5,802 bases of DNA from assembly GCA_029259875.1 (NCBI GenBank), contig JAJDEK010000531.1:1-5802 (forward strand). The letters run 5' to 3'. Position numbers and translations under genes: made by a program. The notes under the pieces were generated by a model. The model saw only the letters and a list, made by a program, of their open reading frames with translations. It was not told the origin of the DNA and ran no database searches. Source of the DNA: Planctomycetaceae bacterium. Lineage in GTDB: Bacteria > Planctomycetota > Planctomycetia > Planctomycetales > Planctomycetaceae. Positions 5,696 to 5,802 of this stretch are shown here, one piece after another (position 1 is the stretch's first letter; every line of letters begins with the position of its first letter).

Positions 5696-5802
5696 ATGAA
5701 CACTCAAAACAACGTATTGCTGGAAGTTGCGTCACTCTCGATGAAGATTTCCAAGAAGTATGTCCAGCCTTATTCGCACCCCAAAAGCCCACAAAAATTT
5801 AC
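5696..5802 (+). CDS. Start of a transposase-like protein, cut by the right window edge
   Basis: From the ATG at 5696, 35 codons are open to the edge. The peptide includes LLEVASLSMKISKKY and YSHPKSPQKFT, which resembles the N-termini of DDE (IS4/IS5-like) transposases common in planctomycetes, where a HPxSPxxFT stretch leads into a Q-rich helix. That comparison is from memory, and the catalytic DDE residues lie outside the window. No Shine-Dalgarno motif is evident. The 57 AT-rich bases between the broken tRNA and this start are about the length of an insertion-sequence left end, so the element may begin near 5639. The terminal inverted repeat cannot be identified without the other end. Confidence 0.5.
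   Translation, partial: MNTQNNVLLEVASLSMKISKKYVQPYSHPKSPQKF

Noticed and set aside
1..5802. CRISPR array, riboswitch or toxin-antitoxin pair
   Set aside because: No regularly spaced direct repeats, no recognisable riboswitch core, and no pair of small overlapping genes were seen on either strand.

Overview
The window looks like chromosomal DNA from a planctomycete, probably a Gimesia/Planctomyces-type marine relative. This is inferred from protein style: a Tat-exported Gfo/Idh/MocA oxidoreductase, a secreted repeat protein ending in a 3-keto-disaccharide hydrolase (DUF1080) domain, a PAS-AraC regulator, intermediate GC, and start sites with and without Shine-Dalgarno sequences. No rRNA or marker gene is present, so the lineage is a judgement.

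Positions 1-3608 hold two minus-strand genes. Transcription runs from a Tat-signal Gfo/Idh/MocA oxidoreductase (3608 to 2316) across a 77-base gap into a large secreted protein (2238 to beyond position 1). That protein has a signal peptide, about 600 residues of HEAT-like helical repeats, and the first part of a DUF1080/3-keto-disaccharide hydrolase domain cut by the window edge. Because it has no stop codon in the window it is easy to miss, and the plus-strand open frames over 47-2278 are its shadows. Divergent from this pair, across 187 AT-rich bases, lies a plus-strand regulator (3796-4527) with an N-terminal PAS domain and a C-terminal AraC DNA-binding domain. The simplest reading is a regulator next to its target operon, which would oxidise and cleave or modify sugars outside the cytoplasm. 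The substrate is unknown.

Positions 4528-4986 are non-coding. They contain two related palindromes in inverted orientation (4589-4638 and 4728-4777). Each begins with GGGTAG directly before a hairpin of the form CCGAAT-NNN-ATTCGG and ends with CAGGAGGTT(A/G)C. Outer stem bases differ between the copies but pairing is kept. This is the layout of a REPIN, the non-autonomous element formed by two REP sequences. A flavin split-barrel (pyridoxamine 5'-phosphate oxidase-like) gene follows at 4987-5538.

The right end (5585-5802) is a recombination or insertion junction. The 3' part of a tRNA-Leu(CAG) gene, on the minus strand, stops at the anticodon loop. After 57 AT-rich bases comes the start of a transposase-like open frame that runs off the window. 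Either a transposon split the tRNA gene, or the fragment is the attachment-site scar of an integrated element.
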